Source: Xiphophorus maculatus
Taxonomy: Eukaryota; Chordata; Actinopteri; Cyprinodontiformes; Poeciliidae
Direction: 5' to 3'
Length of the DNA stretch: 64,000 bases
Assembly (NCBI RefSeq): GCF_002775205.1
Contig: NC_036454.1
Location: 14,528,882 to 14,592,881 of the forward strand
The notes beneath the pieces are model-generated. The model saw only the letters and a list, made by a program, of their open reading frames with translations. It was not told the origin of the DNA and ran no database searches. This document shows, piece after piece, positions 1 through 10,216 of this stretch (positions are counted from its first letter, which is position 1; every line of letters starts with the position of its first letter). The translations under genes and the position numbers were made by a program.

Positions 1-2190
1 AGCTGGTGGAGGTTGTGGTGGGAGGTCATGTCAGAACAAAGATATGAAGACTTTCATTTTCTGCTTCCAGAGCCTGTTTTCCTTCATTTTGAGCAATAGC
101 TCTCCAGACTTCCTAAAAAATATTCAGTGGCAGGAGCTCCTTAAATTCTGCACTGCTTCTACAGCTCTGCATGTTTTTCTTCAAGAGTTTGTCTTATGTT
201 CCCAATTATTCTTTTATTGTTTGTTTTTGTTTTGTTTCTCTTTCGCTCTGCAGGGCTGTCCTTTCCTTTGCAATGACATGGTCTCTCAACAAATTACAGC
301 ATAAACATCAAAAGCGTAAATGTAAATCTTGTAATTGGTCTCCCACAATTACATCTGACAATGATTGCCATTAAAACTTTTCTCATAGTTTATATAACCC
401 TCAAGAGCACATTGTTATATTGACAACATGACAAAGCAATTTGACTGTCTAATCCGTAGACAATAAAAGAAGAACTAGTCATTCTGATGGCACTAACATG
501 TTCACTGAATTAGATATTTACTTTTGAGAGATAAACTAACTATGGAGTTTTGCTGTTTGTACAAAAAGCTTTAAGATATGCACTTGCTGTTTTGCAAACG
601 TCAAGGATGATTAGACAAATGCGACGGAGATAAACTTTAAAGCAGTCTAGTTCTAATGATCCAATTACGTGACTCAAATGTGTTGACACATTTAAAAGTT
701 GCAGGATGCCTTACCTGGAGGACTGAAGTTTGACACCTGATTTTTAGAGTTGTCCAATCTGATTTATACATGAATATATGCAGGTATATGAATCTGATGG
801 AGACAAAATGTTGAAAATGATGCGTAACAACTTAGCTTTTTATACCATAAATGGTGTAAAAAGCTTGCATATGATGTCAACTTCTTGTCAACTTAAAATG
901 ATCCAATTTACTAATTTCAGTTATGAAATGCTGTTTGTGGGTGTGTAAAGAGCTCATCCATGTTCCCATTTATCAAGTTTAAACTTGGAATGGAGACAAT
1001 TTCCTTCAACTCCTAAGGGATGGAAATTTGTCTGTGCATGTCAAGAGAGGTTTTGTTACTCCTCATGTAGGATTTTTTTAAAGAGCATTGTGCAAACCTT
1101 TATAGGTTGATATAAAATGAAAGACATTTTTATCTGAAAAATAAAGAAACTTCCCTTATTGTCTCAAACACCTGGCCTTATGTAGTTTTTCCTCCTACGT
1201 TGGTTGCTATTGTTTTGTCATAAATAAGATGAAATCCAAAACAAGAATGAAGTATGTGCTATTTTCCATGTTATTTAGAGCACAGAAATACATGCGTCCA
1301 ACAAATCACTTCCACAACACATTGTCGTAATTGTTTGGCTGATGAATAAAAGCAGTAGTACAAATTGTGAGTTCGGAGGGTATTTTTTCCCTTTGCTTTC
1401 TTTAGAGCACAAAGTTCTGCAAGAAAACAAGCTAAATTATATAAAAAAAGGCCCACTCTCATGTACAATTGTTTTTTATTACAATAAGTATGCAGGAAAA
1501 TTGATTCTTTTAGCCAAGCTTGTGGTCATTACTTTGATTTCCAGTGGAAAATAAACTCTGCAGGTTATCTGACTTCAACAAACAAATCCTGGAAATGCAC
1601 ATTCATATGAAAGTCTAATCTCTCAAATCTACTTACAGTACATTCTGTAAGGTCAGAGGTTTGACATACACATACAGTAACAAACAGCAGGAGGAAATAT
1701 TCCTCTATATGATAGACGCACTGTCTTATGTAACATGGCTTGTTAAGGCCACTTATACACAATCAGCTACGAATTACACTCTGTCAGGTGGGAAAAAATA
1801 TATATATACTTTTTCAAGGCTTGGAAATGCCCATGAGGGCTTCTCTGGGTTCCGTGCTAATGTCTGCAAGTAAAAACAAAGAAAACAAGAAGGTGTGATT
1901 TTAATGTGAGCAGGGTCAGCATAGTGGGATGACATCGGGCAACTGGAGTCAAGCTCATTGGTTCCTTGAAATGTTCTGTCACAGCCAATGGCGAGTCTCG
2001 CGTTTTTTTGACATAGCTTAGCAGATTTGTTGTAAGTGCAGCAGCACGGTTGCAGCTATAAAAAATTAATATAATCTGACTTTAGCAAGAACAGCTCATA
2101 CTACCACTTTATAAGTTAAAGCAACTAGTAAATGACAAATTACGGCCCACAATGGTCAACAAAATCCAAAAGCCATGAACGCAACAACAT
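1..2190. other. Intergenic DNA, no gene recognised
   Basis: The stretch is AT-rich and holds only short open frames with no recognisable protein similarity and no convincing splice-flanked exon. I see no tRNA or rRNA signature. It could include distal exons or a UTR of a gene outside the window, but nothing in the sequence supports that. Confidence 0.5.
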
Positions 2191-2199
2191 TGGAAGTTG

Positions 2200-2760
2200 T
2201 GCTAATAGGGAGCCATTACTAGAAAAACAACATAAATAGCCAGATTACAGTTTGCAAATATCCTCAAGTCCTTAATTTTTGGAGACGTGGTGAAATGTTT
2301 ATCCCCAATGACCATCATTACCACTGGAGGCAATAGGATGAATCCTACAAGCCATGTAAGTGACCCTCGTTTAGGGTCCTCTACGTCTCTCATCCTGTGA
2401 AACAAGGTGGTGGAAATATGTTGTGGAGGTGTTTTTGCTGTTGCAGAGATTAGTGTATGTACTTTACAAAGGAAATGACATAATAAAGAATTAACGTGAT
2501 GTGAAAATAATGATGCAGCACTTTGAGACATCAGCCAGGTACTTGAAGTTTGGAAACAAGTGGATCTTCCATGGACCTTATCCCACCAAATTAGTGTTTT
2601 GGAGCTGCTTTCACAAACCGCTGATATTTGTCCCAGAAAAAATACGTGGGCAGAGCTGAAAATGTGTATCTTATTAAGGTGGCCTATATAAAACCTCCTC
2701 TGGTATTCCTCCAACTTTTGCCTGGAGGAATGGGTCAAAATTCCTGCAAACCAGTAGGAG
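2200..2760 (+). pseudogene. Decayed Tc1/mariner transposase remnant
   Basis: Read on the + strand with frameshifts and stops, the 3' part (about 2640-2760) resembles the C-terminal end of fish Tc1-like transposases, with WAELK near its start and EEWVKIPANQ followed by EKIVEG at its end. The upstream part can be read as the catalytic-core region (VWG/EVF-like) but is badly broken. No terminal repeats could be delimited. The 178-codon open frame on the opposite strand is a shadow of this remnant. Assignment to Tc1/mariner is moderately secure; the subfamily is not assigned. Confidence 0.5.
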
Positions 2761-3775
2761 AAGATTGTGGAAGGAACCCAGTTAGCATCTAACCCAAGTC
2801 CACCAATTTAAAATGCAAATTCACAAAATAATTGAGGATTAACAGAAATTAATTTAAAATGAATGTCTCATAATTTTAGTCAATTAACAGCTATAAAAAC
2901 TAAAACTGACTTAAAATAGACAAAAAAGGTTAAGTATCTATTTGTACATAATATCTGGTTTCAACCATTTCTTGCTTCCATCTGCATGCACATTGTTTGA
3001 TTGCTCATTTTTAAAACGTACCAGTTCAGCTATATAAGAACAAAATCTTTCTCTCCTCTTACTGATGAACTAATTAATTGCTACTGTTGGATGAATTTGT
3101 ACTTTCTAGAGTTCAATTTCAAGTGTCCAAATCAAACCGTAACAATCATTTTGATGATGATAATTATCATGTCAGAGACACCAGCTTATTACTGTCTTTC
3201 TAAAGAACACTGTGTTTATTTTTCCTGCTGCTAACTGGGATTTAATGTCTTGATACAGAGTTCTCGATGTCCTTTTAGAGAAACATACTGTGACCAACGC
3301 AGCTCAGTTTTGTCAGCAGGGTGCCAGACAGGCTTAAAAGGTGTTTGCATAAAATGTGGTGAAGAGATCAGAGCAAGATTGAACAGTCACTGTTTCAATA
3401 AAGGTTTGGCATCTGACAAATTCTTCATTTTTAGCTGAATTTATGGAGAAGCTCTTGTTCAGTGATGAAGGAGAATGTCTAGAAGTTAGTTGTTAAGATA
3501 AGCATTTATCATAAAAATATTGTCGACAGTTTGCCCCTCCGTCTCGGACTGAAATACACAACAGTGAAGAATTTATGCACAAAACATGCCTCAGTTAAAT
3601 GAATTCATGCAGTTTTTTAAATGTATCTTTCTTTGCTACAGGTGAATTCAGATCTGTTCAGATTCAGAGAGAGAATGTGGAAAAGATCCAGAAGAAATCT
3701 CTGAAGTGCACCGCAGCCTTCGCCACATGTTCTGATTTGTTGTTCTGATTTTAGCTTCTGTCTGCTGAGACAGTA
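2761..3775. other. Intergenic DNA, nothing recognised
   Basis: AT-rich sequence with only short frames of no recognisable similarity. I see no repeat that I can name and no RNA gene. Confidence 0.4.
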
Positions 3776-3778
3776 ATA

Positions 3779-4011
3779 TACTGCTCAAAAAAATAAAGGT
3801 AACACTTAAACAACACAATATAACTCCAAGTACATCAAACTTCTGTGAAATCAAACTGTCCACTTAGGAAGCAACACTGATTGACAATCAATTTCACCTG
3901 CTGTTGTGCAAATGGAACTTTGTACAGAACAAAGTATTCAATGAGAATATTTCTTTCATTCAGATCTAGGATGTGTTATTTGAGTGTTCCCTTTATTTTT
4001 TTGAGCAGTGT
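3779..4011. mobile_element. Short internally deleted TIR transposon (MITE-like)
   Basis: The element begins ACTGCTCAAAAAAATAAAGG near 3781 and ends with the inverse form, CCTTTATTTTTTTGAGCAGT, near 3992-4011. It is flanked by TA dinucleotides. The terminal inverted repeats are about 27 bp with few mismatches, and the subterminal sequence continues to match for some distance. The roughly 230-bp length leaves no room for a transposase. I recognise the ends as those of a common fish DNA transposon with a TA target, of which this is a deletion derivative. The family name is not assigned. Confidence 0.75.
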
Positions 4012-4044
4012 ATATATTGACTGTGGCTTGAATATATATATATA

Positions 4045-4320
4045 TAAAAATTCCCTTCTCACCCACCGCGGGTGGTTCTTATCCTCTGAACTCTGGTCCT
4101 CTACCAGAGGCCTGGGAGCTTGAGGGTTCTGCGCAGTATCTTGGCTGTGCCAAGGACTGCACATTTCTGGACTGAGATGTCTGATGTTGTTCCTGGGATC
4201 TGTTGTAGCCATTGGTCCAGTTTGGGGGTGACTGCCCCGAGGGCCCCGATGACCACTGGCACCACTGTGGTCTTCACCTTCCAGGCCCTCTCCAGTTCCT
4301 CCCTGAGGCCCTCAGGTAAA
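4045..4320 (-). pseudogene. LINE ORF2 C-terminal fragment (R4/Dong, Rex6-like)
   Basis: Read on the minus strand from about 4318 down to 4090, the sequence encodes a run containing EGLREELERAWKVK, TTVVPVVIGALGAVTP, LDQWLQQIPGTTSDIS and AKILRRTLKLPGLW, then a stop. This is the characteristic C-terminal end of a fish non-LTR retrotransposon that I associate with the R4/Dong (Rex6) group. The copy is 5'-truncated, and on the genomic + strand its truncated side abuts a (TA)n tract. Membership of a LINE is secure; the clade name is from memory. Confidence 0.7.
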
Positions 4321-4321
4321 A

Positions 4322-4323
<2 letters not shown>

Positions 4324-4393
<70 letters not shown>
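4324..4393. repeat. (TA)n microsatellite, about 35 units
   Basis: An uninterrupted alternation of T and A spans about 70 bp immediately beside the LINE fragment. The open frame crossing it is low-complexity artefact. Confidence 0.97.
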
Positions 4394-4395
<2 letters not shown>

Positions 4396-4584
4396 ATTTT
4401 TTTCTGGTGTAATTTGTCATATTGAGATTTTAAGAATTTTGATATTTTCACATAAATAACTTTCCACATAACTTTGTACTTTTTGTCTGTCTGGCCTAAT
4501 GTAAAGATATCAGATTAGATGTTCAAACACTTTTTTCCTTTAATTCCTGATTAATACTACTTATGTCAAATTATATTGCATTAC

Positions 4585-4728
4585 TGCTCCTCGCTGCGAC
4601 AGACTGGCGACCTGTCCAGGGTGTACCCGGATGGATGGATGGATGGATGGATGGATGGATGGATGGATGGATGGATGGATGGATGGATGGATGGATGGAT
4701 GGATGGATGGATGGATGGATGGATGGAT
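4585..4728 (+). repeat. LINE-tail-like segment ending in (GGAT)25
   Basis: A 45-bp unit containing GACAGACTGGCGACCTGTCC is followed by about 25 perfect copies of GGAT (4629-4728). In fish genomes that unit commonly precedes GGAT-type tails of dispersed retroelements, so I read this as an eroded element end whose tail expanded into a microsatellite. Frames giving MDGW repeats are artefacts of the tetranucleotide. Confidence 0.8.
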
Positions 4729-4984
4729 ACTGCTCCTCCTTTAGGGTCTTCTACGTCTCTGATCCTATAATTGTATTTTTCTAATCATTAGTTGATTTAA
4801 AATGCTAACGTCTTCCTTGATTTATATATATATATGTTTATTTTTATTACTATTTTTATTTTTAGTCCAATTTCATTCAATTATTGCTCTATTCTACTTA
4901 CATTTTCTAATGTTTTAGTCTTATGTATTAGAATAATGTATTTTTTGATCATTACTTTTACCTCGGTAGTCTTTAATGGCATCA

Positions 4985-5225
4985 ATACAGCCCGGCGAAT
5001 GTTTGTTTGCAAACAAAATTTGCCGGAATTCAAAATGAAACACAAACGTCAACGGAGAGCGCCACCTTTCGCTACATGTCCGCAGACAACGTTCACCGGA
5101 CGTTGGTTGGACGTTCACCTAGCGGTCCTTTAACGTCCGCTCAACAAATGCAATAGTGTTTCAACTGGACGCACAAGCAACGTTCGCCTAACGTCCGTCT
5201 GACGCAGGTTGCGTTACCAGTTGTA
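4985..5225. repeat. Palindrome and ACGTT/ACGTCC-rich block upstream of ptger4
   Basis: Positions 4992-5026 form an imperfect palindrome centred on the perfect 16-mer TTTGTTTGCAAACAAA (5002-5017). From about 5089 to 5215 the motifs GGACGTT, AACGTCC and CAACGTTC recur at irregular spacing. The block is much richer in CpG than its surroundings. It may be an old dispersed repeat or part of the ptger4 upstream region; the sequence alone does not decide. Confidence 0.45.
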
Positions 5226-5618
5226 GAGCAAACTGTTTTACTGAATGAAGGGGAGGGACTGAACTCCTCGGGAAGCTGGAAGGAAGAACTTTTTTTCAAT
5301 GAACCCTCTGGTGTCTCTTTTACACATTTTACCTCCGTGTGTCCTGCTGACTGACAACCGCCTGCATGGACCAGTTTGCTGAGGATTTTTTATTGTATTT
5401 TTTTTAGAAATCCCATGAGGACCGTCGGTGGCAGCAGCAGGCAGAGGATGCTCTGCATGGGGTGGAAAGTTTTCAGATAAGGTGCAACCAGCTGGTGTTT
5501 GGACAAGTCTGTAAAGATATCAAATTAGATATCTTCCCGAGCAAACAAGTTTCGTGTTTCGCACTGGAAGCTTCAAGAGAAGTTCTGCCCTCCCGTTGAA
5601 GCCCATGTGGACACGACG

Positions 5619-6413
5619 ATGAATGATCCAACGACAACGATTAATCCGCCAATGAGAAACATACCTGCGACCGTCCCGATTCTTATGTTCATATTCGGGG
5701 TGGTCGGGAATGTCATCGCCATCGCAGTTTTGTGTAGAACTCGCAGAGAGAAAAGGGAGACCACGTTTTACACGCTCGTATATGGCCTGGCGGTGACGGA
5801 CCTCATGGGCACGCTGCTGGCCAGTCCGGTCACTATAAGCACTTACGCGCAGGGACAGTGGCCCGGAGGGGACCCGCTGTGCCAGTACATGGGCTTCATC
5901 TTGCTCTTCTTCTCCCTGGCGGGGCTCAGCATCATCTTTGCCATGTCTGTGGACAGATACATCGCCGTAAACCATCCCTACGTCTACAACGACCATGTGA
6001 ACCAGAAGTATGCCGGACACACCCTGGTGGCCATCTATATCTCCAACGCGCTCTTCAGCGCTTTACCCGCCATCGGCTTCGGGCAGGTGGTGATTCAGCA
6101 CCCACAAACCTGGTGCTTCTTGGACTGGCGAACCAACCATACCACCCATGCCGTCTACTCTTACCTGTACGCCGGGGTCAGCATTTTTCTCATCTTCGCC
6201 ACTGTCGTCTTTAACGTGCTGTTGTGCGTGGTTCTGATCCGGATGCACAAGACCTTCTTGCGCAGGATGTCGCAGGGAACCGACACCGGGCGCAGCTTGG
6301 ACTCGCGGAAGAAATCGACCAGCTTCGCACATCTGGCCGACTCAGAGATTCAGATGGTCCTTGTGCTCGTGGCCACAACGGTGGTGGTGCTCATCTGCTA
6401 CATCCCACTTGTA
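5619..6413 (+). CDS. ptger4: ptger4 coding exon 1 (N-terminus to TM6)
   Basis: This exon encodes residues 1-265: a short N-terminus of about 18 residues without an N-glycosylation sequon, TM1-TM6, and a compact third intracellular loop of about 30 residues containing the basic stretch SLDSRKKSTS. It is GC- and CpG-rich compared with flanking DNA. It ends after IPLV with the donor GTAAGT at 6414. Confidence 0.93.
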
Positions 6414-9400
6414 GTAAGTATTCAAGCTGCTTGTCATCCATGCGCACCATTACGCACTGCCATTTCAAATGATTGTATCAGGGAAAGTTGCTGAAATCCG
6501 ACTACATTTGTGGAAATTGTATTTCTGTTCATTTGCCTAGCGTTTGGGTAACCACTAACGCTATTTATAGATGACTCCCGTTTTTGAACATTATTTTTAA
6601 AAAATGCCTGTTCAAACTGAAGTTTGTAAAGCGCCATTTACAGGCTGGAGTTTTACAGGAAAAAATAAACTATCATAAACTGGAGATAATAAATACATTA
6701 AAGTCATAACAGTAAAACTTAAGCATCACATTAAAAGGAATAAATGACTGCATGATTAAATCTGATTAAATGATTGTTTCCCTCCATACGAAAAATGCAG
6801 AAGTTGGTTTTAATCCTAATTGAAGAGAGCCCAATGCTTTTGCAGATCAGTTTTTCCAGGAAGTCAGAAACTAAATGCTGTCTTCCCTTATTTAGTGTTG
6901 ATCCATCGAACAGGAAGTAAACAGGTTTTTTATGGTGCATGCTGACAGACAACCTCAGATTGCATTTAGGCAGAAGACTATTCATTGTTTTGCAGGCTAT
7001 CAGGATGCCAGTGCTGTGATTTTAACAACTGATGACATGATTTATTGCAGTGGTGTTGGTCTGAACTCTGGCAGCAGCATTTTAGTTAGCAGTAATTATT
7101 ATATTCACGGTAAAGACAGCATCAAAAATATTCCAACCTGAAAATAAAAGCTTGCAGCAGTTTTTCTGTCTCCAGTTTACACAGGAGTCCCAGACCACAG
7201 ATGTTATCAAGAGGGTTATTTATTAATGGACATTAATCTGGATGATCTACAAACTAGATGTTAGAATTTAGATCTGAGTTCATAATTAAACCTTTTGCAT
7301 AGTTAGACTTCTCATCTCATTGAGACTAGCAGAGTCTTAATCGCTGACCTTGAATATTTGTGTTTAAAAGAATAAGCCGTTTTATCTCCATTGAGTTTAA
7401 AGAAGTTTTGACCCATTTATTTCTTGATTGAGTGATAAAAATAGTAGATGAGTAGATATAAATGTTTGCCTGAGGTCAGGTTAATAGGTATTGAAATGAA
7501 GTGACCCAGGTGTAGTTTTCAAGGAATCTCTCATGTGATTTAGTTATGAAATTACACAAATTTCATAACTGCTATCAGTTATCAGACTGATAACTGCTAC
7601 CAGTCTGATAACTAAAATTTATGCCGATTTAACACACTACCAGACAATCATCCGCTTTTCCAAGCCATCAATCATTACGTCATGATAAACTTCATCTGAC
7701 TCAGCGCTGCGATCCAGGGAGAACTTTAATCTGGTAAAATTATTCCAATTTAGGGCTGGATGATATGGTTGAAAAACTTGTCATAATATAAGCATTTCAT
7801 ATCTGTCGATATCAATAATGTCCGTATAAATAATTATGGATTACTTTTTTATTTTAAATATCTGAAATGCCGAACCGGTGGCATGACCGTTCCTGTTTTG
7901 CCCACAGTTTTCACTCCACCATGCCGTTGTTTCTTATTTTTAAGCTGTTATGAGCCATGTTGAAGAAACCGTACACTGACGCTGCACAAGTTACTCAACA
8001 TGTTGTTGCTAGGTAACCAAAGAGTGAGAGTTAGTTGATGCTACCACCAACCTAGCTTAGTTCTCTGTCAGAGGTTGAGCAGCTAAAGCCTTTCCTCTGC
8101 CTACATCTCCCAGAATGCTGCACTGTTCTGGATCAGAGTTTAGTGAATATTCTAAATATTGAATATTCTATCAGGTGTGTTATCTATTGTTATTGATCAC
8201 TGACATTGTTATTATTTAAAAGTCAATGCACAACCATCTGTATAGGTTTCATGGGCAATTCAGTAGAGATTCATGATTTTTCCTACAATGTCTATAAGAG
8301 AAGATTTACTTCTTATGTATTGAAATATACGGCAATAAAAAAATATCTTTTTGAAATAATAATCTGTTTAAATCCGACACAAATTTGTGACTTAGAAATA
8401 AATATCTTAAATCTGACCTGTATGCAGAATAACAATAAATGCATGGTATGTTCAATAAGTGTTGTACATACCATGTACCCTACATTAATTCACAGTAGGG
8501 TGTTCATTACTGGGTTGTTAATCACATATCCTGCAAAAAGTCATCTGTTGAATAGTAAATCCAGTAAAAGGAAACTTTACAATCGTTTCTCAAAAAAACA
8601 TTACAAGGAATAACAAGTGTTAAATGGTAAATTTACCATGTACCAATAACTAAACACAAGGAATAAATAATAAACATAGTCTAACTAAAATAATTAAGAA
8701 CTAACCGATCTAAAGTAAAACAGAAACAATGTTGATTTAATCAAAACAAGATAGACAAAGACAACAAAAGGAAAAACTGCGACCCAGGATTCTGACATGC
8801 ATGTGTATTAGGACTGCACAAGGTAAATAATACATGGTTCTCAATTTCTTTGTATTTTTCTCTTTGTGTTTTTTTTTTACCAAAAAACAATCTGAACACA
8901 TTGTCCTCCACAGCAACTATAGCTGCTGGTATTTTGGTGTATGTCTTTGCCATTTTCTACAGACTTCAATTTCTTGCAAAATAACCCGAACTCAGTCCGA
9001 TTGGATGGAGGTAAATTTTCTTGAAGATGATTGTTTTGTGAAATCAATAAAAGGATGAATAATTTGTCACTCGCTGTATGTTTATGGAGTTCTTCTGGAA
9101 GGTTGACCCTTGCCCTACTCTCAAAAATTCATATTCCTCTAATGATGTGTATTAAAGTAAAATAAGTATATATATTCTTTTTTTTTTTTGTAAAAATCAT
9201 GTATAATCTTTCTTCCACTTCCCAGTAATGTTGCTCCCACTTTGTTGCTCATAAGATCCCAGTAAAATGCATTGAAGTGATTGTAACGTGACCAAATTTG
9301 AAAAGGTGTAGAGGATGTGAAAGCTTTAGCAAGGTAGACCAGTTGCAAGCACATCTGTACATCGTCAATGCATTTACCAACCAATGTGTCTCTGTTGCAG

Positions 9401-9841
9401 GTTCAGGTGTTCCTAAACCAGCTTTATAAGCCTCCAGTGGAGCTAAGCATTGCAAAGAGCCCAGATATACGGGCAATTCGCTTCGCCTCCTTCAACCCTA
9501 TCCTGGACCCCTGGATCTACATCCTTCTGCGTAAATCTGTTTTACGTAAAGTTATTGAGAAAATCAAGTTTACATTTGCCAAAATAGGAATAAGAAGAAG
9601 GTCAGTGGCAGTTCCCCTTTCAAGCGTTCACCGTCTCGCCTCCTCCAGCTGTCCCTCTGTGTACTCTGAAGACCCACAGATGGTCAGGCATAACTCTCAG
9701 GGTTTCCTCTACGTGTTGGAGGACATCAAGACAGCTACTGAAAGCCAGCTGCAGAAAACCAGGCCGAGTGACCCGGAACAGAGCGAAGGAGCAAGCGCAT
9801 TCACAGATTTAACAGTGGTCACCTGCACAGAAGATCACTGA
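5619..9841 (+). CDS. ptger4: Prostaglandin E2 receptor EP4 subtype, two coding exons
   Basis: Coding exons are 5619-6413 and 9401-9841, joined in phase 0 (donor gta|gtaagt, acceptor tgttgcag|gtt), giving 411 residues. EP4 is a Gs-coupled plasma-membrane receptor for PGE2. Visible hallmarks are GN in TM1 (residue 31), GLAVTDL in TM2, Cys88 and Cys166 for the extracellular disulphide, SVDRY at the base of TM3, the prostanoid-receptor motif TWCFLDW in loop 2, an N-glycosylation sequon NHT at 173, Arg292 in TM7 (the carboxylate-binding Arg of prostanoid receptors), and DPWIY at 301-305. The upstream GTG at 5607 is not a start; the first in-frame ATG is 5619. The intron falls at the end of TM6, as in mammalian PTGER4. 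Loop 3 and the C-tail are shorter than in human EP4 (488 residues). Which teleost ptger4 paralogue this is remains open. A 5' UTR acceptor may lie at 5407. Confidence 0.93.
7752..8190. repeat. Dispersed repeat in ptger4 intron
   Basis: The segment starts with AGGGCTGGATGATATGG and continues through a CATAATATAAGCATTTCATAT-like stretch followed by GTCGATATCAATAA. I recognise this beginning from abundant fish interspersed repeats (GGGCTGGACGATATGG type). The 3' limit is approximate and the class is not assigned. Confidence 0.45.
9178..9345 (+). mobile_element. Tc1-like transposon 3'-end fragment
   Basis: The segment contains TTCCACTTCCCAGTAATG, CCACTTTGTTGCTC, AGATCCCAGTAAAATGCATT, GATTGTAACGTGACCAAATT and AAAAGGTGTAGAGGATGTGA in that order. 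This is the layout of the 3' non-coding end of a widespread fish Tc1-like transposon. Only this end is present, so it is a dead fragment. It lies just upstream of the ptger4 exon 2 acceptor. Confidence 0.6.
9401..9841 (+). CDS. ptger4: ptger4 coding exon 2 (TM7 and C-tail)
   Basis: The exon encodes residues 266-411, starting VQVFLNQLY, with TM7 motif FNPILDPWIYILLRK, a basic helix-8 region and a Ser/Thr-rich cytoplasmic tail of about 100 residues. The tail is markedly shorter than the mammalian EP4 tail, which carries many phosphorylation sites for arrestin-dependent internalisation. The stop codon is TGA at 9839-9841. Confidence 0.93.
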   Translation, partial: VQVFLNQLYKPPVELSIAKSPDIRAIRFASFNPILDPWIYILLRKSVLRKVIEKIKFTFAKIGIRRRSVAVPLSSVHRLASSSCPSVYSEDPQMVRHNSQGFLYVLEDIKTATESQLQKTRPSDPEQSEGASAFTDLTVVTCTEDH

Positions 9842-10210
9842 TCACAGTGGAGGAGAAATGCATTCAACTTCTTTCTGAATAAGGAATGCTGACTTCTCAT
9901 ATTTCTTTCCTGAGGCAGAATGTCAGTTATTTCTCCATAGGAGAAGATGTACATTTCTTTTAGAAAAAAGAAAATGTGGAAACATAAAAATGGATGCTGA
10001 ACTGATATTTTGTGACTCATGTACATGCGGTGAGAGAGCTCTGTTATTCTGAACATAGACGCAGATGGCAAGTTCTCATTGGAAAATAATAATAATGTGG
10101 ATTACTGGTTTCTATAAGATAGAAACTGCCTTTTTCCAGTGAAAAAAGCACTACAATTTGCATTAAACAAGTTTTTATTGGCACTGATGTTGTTGAGCTC
10201 TGATGCTGAA

Positions 10211-10216
10211 AATAAA
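10211..10216 (+). promoter_or_regulatory. Poly(A) signal for ptger4
   Basis: AATAAA lies 370 bp after the stop codon in otherwise non-coding DNA, followed by a GT-rich segment (gttgaaatgtagtgtgcc). It is the first canonical hexamer downstream of the ptger4 stop, so a short 3' UTR is inferred. Confidence 0.6.

Larger units (their letters stand above)
6414..9400 (+). other. ptger4 intron
   Basis: A 2,987-bp GT-AG intron. It contains a short stacked palindrome at 7577-7613, a dispersed fish repeat from about 7750, and a Tc1-derived fragment near its 3' end. No other coding potential was recognised. Confidence 0.85.

Noticed and set aside
2202..2738. 178-residue minus-strand protein
   Set aside because: It is antisense to a decayed Tc1 transposase and has no similarity of its own.
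4120..4425. Plus-strand frame across 4120-4425
   Set aside because: It is the complement of the LINE ORF2 fragment followed by the (TA)n tract.
4563..4784. Open frames with MDGW repeats
   Set aside because: Translation of the (GGAT)n microsatellite; no gene.
5607..5618. GTG at 5607 as the ptger4 start
   Set aside because: A vertebrate start should be ATG. The first in-frame ATG is 5619, and the resulting N-terminus has a reasonable length for EP4.
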